Source: Halomonas heilongjiangensis
GTDB lineage: Bacteria > Pseudomonadota > Gammaproteobacteria > Pseudomonadales > Halomonadaceae
Assembly: GCF_002879645.1 (NCBI RefSeq)
Contig: NZ_PNRE01000047.1
Location: 1-64,000, forward strand
DNA: 64,000 bases
Reading direction: 5' to 3'
Part shown: positions 45,141-54,502 of the stretch, in pieces
How positions within the stretch are numbered: position 1 is the first letter of the stretch
Layout: each line of letters opens with the position of its first letter
Made by a program: the position numbers and the translations under genes
The notes under the pieces: model-generated
What the model saw: the letters and a program-made list of their open reading frames with translations, nothing else
What the model was told of the DNA's origin: nothing
The model's database searches: none

Positions 45141-47050
45141 GGGTGGGTCTCCTTGGCGGTGATGCCGCCAGTGGTTACCGTCACGGCCTTCCTGGTGACG
45201 CTGAGCAGGTGGTGCCGACGACGCCCGTAGAGGCCCACCAGCACCAGCAGGGCGCCTGCCGTGGTCAACCAGCCTGGCGTCAGGGCCAGCCCGACCACCA
45301 GCACGAGTCCCGCCACGTCCAGCACCCGGCTGCCGGTGAGCGCCGCCCTGGACATCAGCGAGGCGAAGGCGACCACGAACACCACCCCCTGGGAGCTGGC
45401 CAGCAGGATGTCGACCGCGCTGCCGAAGCCGGCCAGGGCCGGGTAGATCAGCAGCAGGAAGGGAATCACGTAGATCGCCGCCGCCAGGCGCACGGCCTCC
45501 CCCGCCGCCGGTAGCCAGTTGGTGCCGGCGATACCCGCCGCGACGAAGACCGCCACGCACACCGGCGGCGTGATCACCGACAGGGTGGCGAAGTAGAACA
45601 CGAACAGGTGGGCGATCAGCGGCTCGACGCCGATGGCGGTCAGCGCCGGCGCCAGCACCGAGGCCACCAGCACGTAGGCGGCGGTGGTGGGAATGCCCAT
45701 GCCCAGGATCAGGCACACGCCGCCGACGATGAAGGCCACCAGGAACAGCGACTGCCCGCCCACGGTAACGATCAGGCTCGCCAGCGTCACGCCGATGCCG
45801 GTCATGCCGATCATCGCCACCAGCATCTGGGCACCGGCCAGCAGCACGCCGATGATCACCATGCCCTTGCCGGCATCGATCAGCCCCGCGAGCAGCTTGC
45901 CGGCGATCTCGCGCAGCGGCATCTTCGCCAGCAAGGCGAAGGGCACGAAGGTCAGCACCGTCATCAGGATGCCGTAAAAGGCCGCCATCTGGATCGAGCG
46001 CCCCGACAGCACGCCGTAGAAGAGCCCGCCCAGTGCCGCCAGGATCGGAATGATCCGCTCGGGACGCAGCACCTCCGGCCAGGTGGGCAGTTCGTCGTCG
46101 GGCACCACCTGCAGGTTGCGGCGCCGCGCCACCAGGTGAATGGTCAGGAACACGCCGAGATAGAACAGGATCGCCGGCAGCAGCGCGGCGAGCGCGATGC
46201 GCAGGTAACTCTCGCCGAGGATCTCGGCCATGATGAAGGCCGCCGCCCCCAGGATCGGCGGGGCGATCTGGCCGCCGGTGGAGGCCACCGCCTCCACGCC
46301 CGAGGCGAAGGGCGGCGGATAGTTGAGCCGCTTCATCATCGGAATGGTGAAGTTGCCGGTAGTGGCCACGTTGGCCACGGCGCTGCCGCTGACCATGCCG
46401 AACAGCCCCGAGGCCACGGTGGCGACCTTGGCGGCACCGCCCGGCGAGCGCCCGCTGATGCGCAGCGCCAGGTCCATGAAGGTCTGGCCGCCGCCGGTGT
46501 GCAGCAGCAGGCAGCCGAACAGCACGAAGGCGGCAATGGTCGTGGCCGCCACGCCGACCAGCATGCCCCATACGCCCAGGTCGCCGAGATAGAGCGTCTC
46601 GGTGATGTAGTAGAGATCGAAGCCGCGGTGCCCCAGCGGCCCGGGTATCGCCGCCCCGAGCCAGGCATAGGCCAGCCCCGCCAGCACCAGCAGCGGGAAG
46701 ATCACGCCGATGGCGCGCCGCGACAGCTCCAGCACCGCCGCCACCAGCACCGCGGTGAACAGCATGTCCCGGGGCGATGCCCAGGGCAACTCGACCAGAA
46801 TACGGTCGTGGTTCATGGCCACGTAGCCGCAGGCCAGCACCACGCCGACGGCCAGGCACAGGTCGACGGTCAGCCCCAGCGGCCGCCAGCGCTTGCCGGC
46901 CCCCAGCGGATAGAGCGTCAACCCCAGCAGGATCACCGACGCGAGAAAGACGCTGCGCTGGACCAGGCTCTCGAAGGGGCCGGTGGCCGAGGTATAGAGG
47001 ATCAGCCCGCCCAGCATCAGGGCCAGCACTTTGGTCAGGTTCGCGCGCAT
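45137..47050 (-). CDS. TRAP transporter, fused small/large permease (TAXI type)
   Basis: A 637-residue, many-segment membrane protein combining the DctQ- and DctM-like parts, as usual for TAXI-TRAP systems. Diagnostic stretches: GGGQTFMDLALRISGRSPGGAAKVATVASGLFGMVSGSAVANV (about 185-230), TGGQIAPPILGAAAFIMAE and LGMGIPTTAAYVLVA. With the binding protein downstream in numbering (upstream in transcription) it imports an organic acid driven by Na+ or H+. It is coupled to the AtuA-like gene by a 4-base overlap, so the imported compound is probably its substrate. Confidence 0.92.
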   Translation of the reverse strand: MRANLTKVLALMLGGLILYTSATGPFESLVQRSVFLASVILLGLTLYPLGAGKRWRPLGLTVDLCLAVGVVLACGYVAMNHDRILVELPWASPRDMLFTAVLVAAVLELSRRAIGVIFPLLVLAGLAYAWLGAAIPGPLGHRGFDLYYITETLYLGDLGVWGMLVGVAATTIAAFVLFGCLLLHTGGGQTFMDLALRISGRSPGGAAKVATVASGLFGMVSGSAVANVATTGNFTIPMMKRLNYPPPFASGVEAVASTGGQIAPPILGAAAFIMAEILGESYLRIALAALLPAILFYLGVFLTIHLVARRRNLQVVPDDELPTWPEVLRPERIIPILAALGGLFYGVLSGRSIQMAAFYGILMTVLTFVPFALLAKMPLREIAGKLLAGLIDAGKGMVIIGVLLAGAQMLVAMIGMTGIGVTLASLIVTVGGQSLFLVAFIVGGVCLILGMGIPTTAAYVLVASVLAPALTAIGVEPLIAHLFVFYFATLSVITPPVCVAVFVAAGIAGTNWLPAAGEAVRLAAAIYVIPFLLLIYPALAGFGSAVDILLASSQGVVFVVAFASLMSRAALTGSRVLDVAGLVLVVGLALTPGWLTTAGALLVLVGLYGRRRHHLLSVTRKAVTVTTGGITAKETHP

Positions 47051-47072
47051 GGCAGACTCCTATCGATAGCCG

Positions 47073-48053
47073 TTACTGGGCAGGCTTCAGGGCATCGGGA
47101 ATCTCCAGGCCCTGCTCCTCGAAGTAGCGAGCCGCCCCGGGGTGCAGCGGCACCGTACCCACCTGCAGGGTCATCTCGGCGAGGTCGGCGTCACGGATGG
47201 CGGAGAAGGCATTGGCCTGGGGCTCGGGGTTCTCCATCACCGCCTTGACGATCTGATAGGCGATCTCCTCGTCGAGGTCCGGATGGGCGTGCACGGCGAC
47301 GCCGAAGGCCCAGGTGGTGTAGGCGGGAATGCCGTCGCCGGCGCCTTCGGGAATATCGACGATGGCCACGTCCGGCATCTCGGCGCGCAACGTCTCGGCC
47401 TGCTCGCCCGAGAGCGATAGCACGCTGATCGGCGTGAAGGTGGCGATATCCATGCTCGAGCCATCGAGCTTATTGCCGACGCCGGACTTGGCCGAGCCCA
47501 TGACGCGCCCATCCTTCATGGCATCGACGATATCGGTGGTGGAACCACGCACATAGTCGGGCGAGATGCCCAGAGTCCGCAAGACGGCCTCGGTGGTCTT
47601 CTCGGTGGCCGAGCCGGTAATGCCCGGGTTGAAGCGCACCCCTTCCAGCGCTTCCAGAGTGGCGACATCGGCATCCCGACGCATCACCACGTTCTGGGGC
47701 GCCACGGTATAGACCCACAGCAGGCGGCTATCCACGGGGCGACCGTCGAAATCCTCGAGGCCGGCGTAGGCATGGTAACCGGTGTTGGTGGTCACCAGCC
47801 CCATGTCGATCTGGTTGCGGCCGAGGCGGCGCAGGTTATCCACGGTGGCACCGGTCTCGGCCACCGAGGCGCTCACGCCGTCGACCCGGCTGTTGATGAT
47901 CTGGTTGACGGCCACGAAGTAGCCGTAGTGGCTCGACGAGCTGGAGGTCGAGCCGATCAGCAGGCGTTCATCGGCCTGCACGGCGGACGCGGCGGCAAGC
48001 AGGCCGACGCTGGCGGCCATGGCGGTGAGCATCGTCTTGATTGGCATTTTCAT
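47073..48053 (-). CDS. TAXI-family TRAP solute-binding protein
   Basis: A 326-residue periplasmic protein from ATG 48053 (AAGGAGCCATC site). The signal peptide spans residues 1-25 and ends AVQADE. The TAXI pattern is seen in the N-terminal strand LLIGSTSSSSSHYGYF, TGATVDNLRRLGRNQIDMGLVTT and VMRRDADVATLEALEGVRFNPGITGSATE. First gene of the TRAP/AtuA operon. Three 13-bp tandem repeats lie in its 5' region. Confidence 0.92.
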   Translation of the reverse strand: MKMPIKTMLTAMAASVGLLAAASAVQADERLLIGSTSSSSSHYGYFVAVNQIINSRVDGVSASVAETGATVDNLRRLGRNQIDMGLVTTNTGYHAYAGLEDFDGRPVDSRLLWVYTVAPQNVVMRRDADVATLEALEGVRFNPGITGSATEKTTEAVLRTLGISPDYVRGSTTDIVDAMKDGRVMGSAKSGVGNKLDGSSMDIATFTPISVLSLSGEQAETLRAEMPDVAIVDIPEGAGDGIPAYTTWAFGVAVHAHPDLDEEIAYQIVKAVMENPEPQANAFSAIRDADLAEMTLQVGTVPLHPGAARYFEEQGLEIPDALKPAQ

Positions 48054-48082
48054 GATGGCTCCTTGGCCCGGTGGTGGGCTCA

Positions 48083-48121
48083 TTGTTGTGATGGCTTGTT
48101 GTGGTGACTTGTTGTGGTGAC
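48083..48121. repeat. Three tandem 13-bp repeats upstream of the TAXI gene
   Basis: Units TTGTTGTGATGGC (48083-48095), TTGTTGTGGTGAC (48096-48108) and TTGTTGTGGTGAC (48109-48121); the last two are identical. They lie 30 bases upstream of the TAXI start codon, in the promoter or leader region. Confidence 0.75.
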
Positions 48122-48258
48122 GGGCTGTGCTGAGCTGGGTACCGGAATGGTTGCTTGGCAAGCCGGATGTAGAGAAGAGTGGAAGTCCCAGTAGCAGAAT
48201 GGTGGGCGTCGACAATTTTGTATATTGAATAGTTTTTAAAGTGTGTTTTAATTAATAA

Positions 48259-49176
48259 ATGAATCCCAGCATTCAACAGCTCAGAGCCTTCGTCGCCGTT
48301 GCCCACTCCCGCAGCCTGGCCGAGGCCAGCGAGCACATTCATCTTTCCCAGCCGGCGATCTCCATCGCCATCCGCAAGCTGGAAGCGACGGTGGGGGGTC
48401 CTCTGTTCTCACGTACCACCCGCCAACTGGCACTCACCCCGGAGGGAGATGCCTTTCTGCCGGTGGCAGTACGCCTGCTCGACGACTGGAACGAGGCCTT
48501 CTCCGACCTCGGCGAACGCTTCTCGAAGCAGCGGGGCAAGGTCACCGTGGCGGCACTACCCACCCTGGCCGCGGGGCTGCTGCCGGGCATCATCGCCACC
48601 TTTCACGCCCACTACCCGCGCATCAACCTGAGCCTGCACGACGTGCTGGCCGAGCAGGTGAACCAGATGGTGCGGGAGGGGCGCGCCGACATGGGGCTTT
48701 CGGTGTCGCCCCAGGATTCCGAGGATCTCGTCTTCGAGCCGGTGCTCGTGGATCGTTACGTCGCCGTCTGCCCGCTGGGACACCCGCTGCTTGCGCAGAC
48801 AAGCGTCGAGTGGGCTCAGCTGGCGAGACAGCCGTTCATCGGCATCAATCGACTTTCCAGTTCGCGCCAGGACATCGACCGCATCATGGGAGAGGTAGGC
48901 CAGCCACTGGATATCATCTGCGATGCCAGTCAGATCGCCACGGTGGGCCGCATGGTGGCCGCCGGCCTGGGGATCAGCGTGCTGCCTTCGCTCAGCTTTC
49001 GCCAGATCGCCTCGGAGGGTATCGACCACCGCCCCCTCGTGACGCCGACGATCCGCCGTGAGCTTGGCATCGTGACGAGGCGACGCCATCCACTCTCGGC
49101 GGCCGCCACGGCACTTCGGGAGGCGATTCTGGAAGAGGCGCTCGCCCGGGGCGAACCGACTCGGCCCATGGGCTGA
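48259..49176 (+). CDS. LysR-family regulator of the TRAP/AtuA operon
   Basis: A 305-residue LTTR. HTH at residues 5-42 (IQQLRAFVAVAHSRSLAEAS, then HIHLSQPAISIAIRKLE), followed by the inducer-binding domain. It is divergent from the TAXI gene across a 205-base intergenic region whose right half is strongly AT-rich (48210-48258) and likely holds both promoters and the LysR sites. The usual arrangement implies control of the adjoining uptake operon. Confidence 0.9.
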   Translation: MNPSIQQLRAFVAVAHSRSLAEASEHIHLSQPAISIAIRKLEATVGGPLFSRTTRQLALTPEGDAFLPVAVRLLDDWNEAFSDLGERFSKQRGKVTVAALPTLAAGLLPGIIATFHAHYPRINLSLHDVLAEQVNQMVREGRADMGLSVSPQDSEDLVFEPVLVDRYVAVCPLGHPLLAQTSVEWAQLARQPFIGINRLSSSRQDIDRIMGEVGQPLDIICDASQIATVGRMVAAGLGISVLPSLSFRQIASEGIDHRPLVTPTIRRELGIVTRRRHPLSAAATALREAILEEALARGEPTRPMG

Positions 49177-49282
49177 TGGTCGAGTCAGGAGAATCCCGCC
49201 ATCAACGCCTAGACTGCAGAGGATCACCGCTGGCGGAGCATCCGCCACCACTTCCTTCCCAAGGAACGAGCAGGAGGAGAAC

Positions 49283-49714
49283 ATGAAGAATGGAATGACG
49301 GCCCGTGGCAGCTGCCTGTGCGGCGCGGTGCAACTGGCCGTGCAGGCCGGCCGGCAGAACATCGGGGCCTGTCACTGTCAGATGTGTCGCACCTGGGGCG
49401 GTGGCCCCCTGCTGGCCCTGGAAACCGTCACTCGGGTCGAGATGGAGGGCGAGGAGAATGTCACCGTCTACGCCTCGTCGGACTGGGCCGAGCGCGGCTT
49501 CTGCCGCCACTGCGGCACGCACCTCTTCTACAGGCTGAAGAGCGGCGACCACTACGCGATCCCCGTGGGGCTGGTCGATGGGGGTGAGGCCTGGACCTTC
49601 GATACCCAGATATTCATCGACGACAAGCCGGCCTTCTACGCCTTCGCGAACGCCACGCAGAACCTGACCGGCCAGGAGGTATTCGACGCCTTCCAGGGCC
49701 GAACCGACAGCTGA
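49283..49714 (+). CDS. GFA-family (CENP-V/Gfa-like) zinc protein
   Basis: A 143-residue protein with the GFA zinc pattern: GSCLCGAVQLAVQ (residues 9-21), ACHCQMCRTWGGGP and GFCRHCGTHLFYR. Members were named for glutathione-dependent formaldehyde activation, but most have no proven reaction. GGAGGAG precedes the ATG. It stands alone after the LysR gene. Confidence 0.88.
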   Translation: MKNGMTARGSCLCGAVQLAVQAGRQNIGACHCQMCRTWGGGPLLALETVTRVEMEGEENVTVYASSDWAERGFCRHCGTHLFYRLKSGDHYAIPVGLVDGGEAWTFDTQIFIDDKPAFYAFANATQNLTGQEVFDAFQGRTDS

Positions 49715-50363
49715 CCGCCGGTGGCACCGCCCCCCGGCCGACTCGACCGGCCAGGCCGATACGCCCTGGCCGGTCCATGCGGCCAGCGGCTCCCACCCGC
49801 TCCAGCTTCCTCCTCCCCCATCAGGCGCGACAACCTGACTATCACGCCGCACTGCACGCACCTGCCACACGGAACCGGATAGCTCACTTCCAGGAGCAGC
49901 AGACAGCTCATGTGGAAAGCTTAGTCTCCATGATGATGAATGGTACTGAATCGCTATTTTCCCCATCGACACCATCGAAGTGAAGCACACCCTCATTGCG
50001 TGGAAAGCTCCAGGCAAATGAAATATCAGCGCTTTCATCTCATTACTCGCGACTCGCCTACCCCCTCGGCCAGACAGCCAGAATGTAACGCGACTTTACA
50101 ACACTTAAAGCAAGAACAACACTTCACAGTGCTTCGTTGATCCCCCCACTATCCTTATGGCCAAAGAGCAGGAGGAGAGTATGTCACGGCATAAAAAAAC
50201 ACCGACATCGGCACGAAACAACCAAGCCCCCCATCATGCATTGACTTCGCTCCCCAGGAAGGGAAGACAGCGTGTGTCATGACATTCAAGGCCGCTTCGC
50301 CTGGCGCATGAATGGTAACTCGCCAAGGGACACAGTGAAAGCGAGGCCACGGGTATCACGGCA
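49715..50363. other. AT-richer intergenic region upstream of the VpsR-like regulator
   Basis: About 650 bases with a clear shift to lower GC from about 49900 onwards, continuing into the regulator gene. One small frame with a very strong ribosome site lies at 50181-50282. I find no RNA gene or mobile-element end. It probably contains the regulator's promoter. Confidence 0.45.
50181..50282 (+). CDS. Possible 33-residue basic peptide
   Basis: ATG 50181 is preceded by AGGAGGAG at ideal spacing. The product (MSRHKKTPTSARNNQAPHHA plus 13 residues, ending RKGRQRVS) is Lys/Arg/His-rich and has no recognised family. The strong ribosome site in a stretch otherwise free of genes is the only support; it could be a leader peptide or small protein. 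Confidence 0.3.
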   Translation: MSRHKKTPTSARNNQAPHHALTSLPRKGRQRVS

Positions 50364-51797
50364 ATGGAAGAGACAATGATGATGGACACATCAAGACGGC
50401 TCATCCTGATTGGAGAGAGGCGAATTTATCTGCATATAACAGCGACCATGACGCCCTACAAATGGTCAATAGACCATGCCGAGAGCACTTTCGACGCGGA
50501 AAGATTATTACAGAAAAAAAATTACCACACCGGCCTCATTATCTTGGAAAGCCATTCATCCTCCCACCATCAAGATATCGAAATCTTGATCAACACCGGA
50601 AAAACATTATGGATCGCACTGGTCGATAAAAAGTCATTACTCACCAAAGACATTCGTCGACTTATAGGCCAGCTATTCCACACTTACATCACCTTTCCAC
50701 TGGATGAAGAAAAGGCCAATAACCTTCTTGAGAATGCAGCAGAAATGGCTCGAATCATGCCTAACGATGAGACAGCCAAGCCAGTCACAACTCATAAAGA
50801 AAATGATTATTGCATGGTCGGGGAATCGGCCACCATCCGACGCCTTTACAGGGATATCGGCAAGATCGCATCGGTCGATGCACCGGTATTGATAACTGGA
50901 GAATCTGGAACAGGAAAGGAGCTCACGGCGCGCGCCATTCATGATAATTCACCACGCAAGAAAGGCCCATTCAATGCCGTAAACTGTGGCGCACTTCCTT
51001 CCGGACTCATCCAATCCGAACTTTTTGGTCATGAAAAAGGCGCCTTCACCGGCGCCACTCATCGTAAGGAAGGCATCATTGAATCGACATGCAAAGGCAC
51101 ACTTTTCCTTGATGAAATAGGTGACCTCCCACTCGACATGCAGGTCAACCTTCTGAGATTTCTAGAGAATCACAGGGTACTCCGCGTGGGAGGCTTGACG
51201 GAGATCCCTGTTGATGTTCGAGTCCTGGCAGCCACCCATGTGAACCTGGAAAAGGCCGTCCAGGAAGGGAATTTTCGGGACGACCTGTATCATCGCATCA
51301 ATGTCCTTCAGATCAATACCCCCCCACTAAGGGAGCGTCCGGAGGATATCGAGCCACTTGCGACTTTCTTCTTCCGCAAGTTCACCGCCGAGAAAGCCAC
51401 GAAGGTACGCGGCTTCAGCCGTGAAAGCCTGGTCCTTATGCGTCAGTACGCTTGGCCAGGAAACATACGCGAACTCATCAACCGGGTAAGACGAGCGATG
51501 GTCATGTGTGACAAGCGATTGATCACCCCCGATGACCTGGGTCTGGAGAGGAGGCAGTACGCCTCTCGGCACCGTCTCACACTCGAGCAGGCTCGAGACA
51601 TGGCGGAATGCGATGCCATCAAGGCGGCCCTCGCACGCAACAAGAGCAAGGTGATTCATGCAGCACGCGAGCTGGGTGTTTCCCGAGTCACGCTCTACCG
51701 ACTGATCGACAAGCATGGAATCGATCGCTGCTGCGGTACCGCCGCGGATGAGGCCGATCTTTGCTCCGCGAACATCATCCGGTTGCCGTCCAGTTAG
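50364..51797 (+). CDS. VpsR-like sigma-54-dependent transcriptional activator
   Basis: A 477-residue bacterial enhancer-binding protein. Residues 1-125 form a degenerate receiver (VpsR-type) domain: the strand that should end in the phospho-acceptor Asp reads GLIILESHS, so there is Glu in its place. The AAA+ domain (about 145-385) has GESGTGKE (Walker A), GAFTGA (sigma-54 contact loop), and [10 protein letters not shown] (Walker B). A Fis-type HTH is at the C-terminus ([22 protein letters not shown]). VpsR-type activators drive biofilm matrix genes, partly through c-di-GMP. The first half is AT-richer than neighbours. It adjoins the exported-protein locus it probably controls. Confidence 0.88.
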   Translation: MEETMMMDTSRRLILIGERRIYLHITATMTPYKWSIDHAESTFDAERLLQKKNYHTGLIILESHSSSHHQDIEILINTGKTLWIALVDKKSLLTKDIRRLIGQLFHTYITFPLDEEKANNLLENAAEMARIMPNDETAKPVTTHKENDYCMVGESATIRRLYRDIGKIASVDAPVLITGESGTGKELTARAIHDNSPRKKGPFNAVNCGALPSGLIQSELFGHEKGAFTGATHRKEGIIESTCKGTLFLDEIGDLPLDMQVNLLRFLENHRVLRVGGLTEIPVDVRVLAATHVNLEKAVQEGNFRDDLYHRINVLQINTPPLRERPEDIEPLATFFFRKFTAEKATKVRGFSRESLVLMRQYAWPGNIRELINRVRRAMVMCDKRLITPDDLGLERRQYASRHRLTLEQARDMAECDAIKAALARNKSKVIHAARELGVSRVTLYRLIDKHGIDRCCGTAADEADLCSANIIRLPSS

Positions 51798-51881
51798 CGG
51801 CGGGGAGAGAAAACGGTGTGCCCCCTCGCTTTCCTCTACCGACAAGACAGTGCGCGAACTGCATGAAAAGGGAACAACGCC

Positions 51882-52958
51882 ATGCTCATCCAAGCCAAGC
51901 AAGTCGTCTACGCAACCGGCCTCGTATCGCTGATCGGTTATGGTTCAGCGCTGGCCCAGACGCCCAACGGTGCACCTATCCAGCCTGTCGGTGAACAGCC
52001 CCCCGCACGGGAGTCTCAACCGGAAGTCCAGGCTATCGCCGAGTTCGGCGGTGTCCTGACCCCAAGAGGGAGATTGGTACTGGAACCAGAATTCCAGTAC
52101 TCCCACGAGAGTATCAATCGCATGACCTTCGAGGGTGTCGAGATCCTCAGCACCCTGCTGATCGGCGTCTTCACCGCCCAGGATCTCGACCGCGACAGTT
52201 ACACCGCTTCCCTCACCGGCCGCCTGGGCTTTACCGATCGGCTGGAGCTGGAAATGAAGATTCCCTATGTCTACCGGGATGAGACGAACAGGGTCACGGT
52301 GGCCGAGGTGGATCCCCCCTTCGATCTCGACCGCGAGCTCTCGGGCAACAGCCTGGGCGATATCGAGCTGGCCGCCCACTACCAGCTGAATCGCGGCCTG
52401 GATGGCAGCCCCTTCTATATCGCCAACCTGCGTTACAAGACGACCACCGGAAAGGGCCCCTTCGATATCCATCGCAACAGCGAAGGCACTCCCCAGGAAC
52501 TGCCCACCGGCACGGGCTTTCACTCCATCGAGCCCAGTTTGACGGTGCTCTTCCCGTCTTCACCGGCCGTCTACTTCGCCAACCTGGGCTACATGTTCAA
52601 CCTCGAGGACAATGTCAACGAGCGCGTAGGAGACATCTCCGTGGGCAAGGTCGACCCCGGCGATGCCGTACGCCTGAGCTTCGGCATGGCCTACTCGATC
52701 AACCCCAGGACCTCCTTTACCCTGGGCTACAAGAATGACTTCATCGGCAAGACCAAGACCCAGTATTTCGACCCTGATACGGGTGCATCGGCGACGCGCA
52801 GCTCCAATACGCTGAATGTCGGCTCGATGCTGCTGGGCTGGTCCTACCAGCTCAACCAGGATGTCTCCGTCAACCTGGGCCTGGAGTTCGGCATCACCGA
52901 TGATGCCCCCGACACGACACTGACGCTGCGCATTCCCTTCGGTATGGATGTCTTCTAG
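51882..52958 (+). CDS. Outer-membrane beta-barrel protein (transporter-like)
   Basis: A 358-residue exported protein. The signal peptide spans residues 1-26 (ending GSALAQT). A short Pro/Gln-rich stretch is followed by about 300 residues of alternating amphipathic strands with aromatic girdles (e.g. RLVLEPEFQYSHESINRMTF, IELAAHYQLNRGL), ending in FGMDVF, a C-terminal aromatic residue typical of Bam-inserted barrels. It resembles proteins annotated as alpha-amylase-like or phenol-pathway transporters, with no proven role. In this locus it could be the outer-membrane pore for the exported low-complexity proteins encoded convergently. Confidence 0.75.
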   Translation: MLIQAKQVVYATGLVSLIGYGSALAQTPNGAPIQPVGEQPPARESQPEVQAIAEFGGVLTPRGRLVLEPEFQYSHESINRMTFEGVEILSTLLIGVFTAQDLDRDSYTASLTGRLGFTDRLELEMKIPYVYRDETNRVTVAEVDPPFDLDRELSGNSLGDIELAAHYQLNRGLDGSPFYIANLRYKTTTGKGPFDIHRNSEGTPQELPTGTGFHSIEPSLTVLFPSSPAVYFANLGYMFNLEDNVNERVGDISVGKVDPGDAVRLSFGMAYSINPRTSFTLGYKNDFIGKTKTQYFDPDTGASATRSSNTLNVGSMLLGWSYQLNQDVSVNLGLEFGITDDAPDTTLTLRIPFGMDVF

Positions 52959-52982
52959 GCTCGACGCCGGGCCCAGGAGTCG

Positions 52983-53021
52983 AAGCGAGAAGGCCGCCCA
53001 CTGGGGCAGCCTTCTCGCTTT
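52983..53021. terminator. Bidirectional terminator between the barrel gene and the convergent operon
   Basis: AAGCGAGAAGGC (52983-52994) and GCCTTCTCGCTT (53009-53020) form a 12-bp stem with a 14-base loop and a T/A-ended base on each side, 24 bases after the barrel stop and 37 bases after the convergent gene's stop. Confidence 0.75.
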
Positions 53022-53057
53022 CGGTTCTGACAGCCAGTGAACCGGATGCCAGGTGGT

Positions 53058-53729
53058 TCAGCGCAGGATACCGGAGAACGAGTCGATGATCGCCGCTCGC
53101 TGCTTGGCGGCTTGCAGCTCGCCGACATTGCCCACCCGTACGCTGATGTCGATCCGCTGCTGGATATCCTGCCCCGAGGCGTTGCTCACTATCCCGCTGA
53201 GGATGGCATCCTGAGTGACCCGGTGCAGGGCCGCGGTGAACCCCTGGGCATCCTGGAGGGTGACGCCGGAGAAGTCGGCCAAGCCGGCCAGGTTGATGCC
53301 GGCCGGTGTCATGTCCACCACCCGAACTCCCGCCTCGGGCCCAACGCGGGTCGCCGTGCCACCGCGGTCGTTGAAGGATTGCGAGACGAGTTCCACACCG
53401 GACCGGGTGACATTCATCACCGAGATCAGCTGGACTTGATTGCCGATCCGCGTACTGAGTTCGGCACCGAATGCCAGCTCCATCCCCGCGATATTGAAGC
53501 CACCGCGAAGCTGCTCCAGTTCGTCTTCCTCCATGACCATGCCACGGTGGAAGATATCGTCGTCCCGACCGGCCGTCGCCGACTCGCCGAAAGGCGCTGT
53601 CCCGGTGCCGAAAGCGAGTGACGCCGAGACCATGAATAGCACGCCAGCAACGAGTCGCTGCCCCCGTCGGATCGATCCTCGCGGATCGCGACACCGTCCG
53701 TCGGCAAGCGTGGTGCAATGGGCCTTCAT
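53058..53729 (-). CDS. Exported protein with a double-glycine cleavage-type site
   Basis: A 223-residue protein of unknown family. The N-terminus is basic, then hydrophobic (residues 25-42, signal or anchor). A propeptide-like stretch ends in MEEDELEQLRGGFN, where ELEQLRGG (residues 70-77) matches the double-glycine leader rule cut by C39 peptidases. The remaining 146 residues are rich in Val, Ile, Ser and Asn with alternating polarity, suggesting beta-strands. Last gene of the minus-strand operon, directly downstream of the C39 peptidase gene. GGAGGAGG precedes the ATG. Confidence 0.7.
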   Translation of the reverse strand: MKAHCTTLADGRCRDPRGSIRRGQRLVAGVLFMVSASLAFGTGTAPFGESATAGRDDDIFHRGMVMEEDELEQLRGGFNIAGMELAFGAELSTRIGNQVQLISVMNVTRSGVELVSQSFNDRGGTATRVGPEAGVRVVDMTPAGINLAGLADFSGVTLQDAQGFTAALHRVTQDAILSGIVSNASGQDIQQRIDISVRVGNVGELQAAKQRAAIIDSFSGILR

Positions 53730-53746
53730 GCCATGCCTCCTCCTCG

Positions 53747-54442
53747 TTACCTGCCCAGTTCATTCATGCCCGGCAGGGTAAGCATGCTGGCCCCGATGCT
53801 CGAGCGCTGTACGCCGCGCTCGACGGGAGAAGCGGGCCGCACGGCCCAGTCTCGTTCATGATTGAAATGCCGCTGGGCGATCTCCAGCTCTTCCCGGGCA
53901 CCGAGCACCGTTCCGTTCCAGAGCGTCTCGAAGTGCTCCCTGGGAACCACGATAGTGCCCGCCGCCGGGTCCCCTACCAGCACGTTGTGCTCGTCGACTC
54001 CCTTGACGACGACGAAGTGCTTGTAGCCAGCCGTATCGACCATGGTGATCGCCGGCACGCCAATCCGGATGAAATCGTCCAGCTCGATGCGGAAACCATC
54101 CGAGTTCAGGCCCTGGCTGTCCAGATAGCGCTTCATGTCCAGCATGGAAAAGCCATGGCGCTGGATCTGCTCGGCATCTCCGGCCCGGATCATCCACTCG
54201 AAGACCTCGGCTTCGGTAGTCTCGCGAGCGTAATGGTAGGTCAGCAGTGTCGCTACCGCCGCCGAGCCACAACTGTAGTCATACTGCTGCCGGATGACCC
54301 CGTCCCACCCCATCTCCTGCAGGCTCTTGGCCTCCACCTGGAAGGTACCAAAGTGGCTGGAGATGGTGACCGGTCCGGCATTGGCCGCGCACCCCAGCGA
54401 CAACGACACGATGACGGCAGTGAATCCCCTGAGCACCCTCAT
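53747..54442 (-). CDS. Exported C39-family cysteine peptidase
   Basis: A 231-residue protein with a signal peptide (1-22, ending CAANAG) and a C39 papain-like domain: QYDYSCGSAAVATLL (Cys58 nucleophile), GYKHFVVVKGV (His142) and VLVGDPAAG (Asp158). There is no ABC-transporter part, so it is a stand-alone periplasmic enzyme, as is FapD in the Pseudomonas Fap system. Its likely substrate is one or more of the exported neighbours, one of which has an LRGG site. Start at ATG 54442; a GTG three codons earlier is an alternative. Confidence 0.85.
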   Translation of the reverse strand: MRVLRGFTAVIVSLSLGCAANAGPVTISSHFGTFQVEAKSLQEMGWDGVIRQQYDYSCGSAAVATLLTYHYARETTEAEVFEWMIRAGDAEQIQRHGFSMLDMKRYLDSQGLNSDGFRIELDDFIRIGVPAITMVDTAGYKHFVVVKGVDEHNVLVGDPAAGTIVVPREHFETLWNGTVLGAREELEIAQRHFNHERDWAVRPASPVERGVQRSSIGASMLTLPGMNELGR

Positions 54443-54502
54443 GATACACACGCCCCTTCGACTGGCAGCGGACGACCGGTGACGTTTCCGGCACCGGCTG
54501 CA

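Noticed and set aside
45141..46859. N-terminal two-thirds of a 1040-codon minus-strand frame ending in the AtuA-like gene
   Set aside because: This part is out of frame with the TRAP permease that is clearly encoded there; only the part from 45140 down is real protein.
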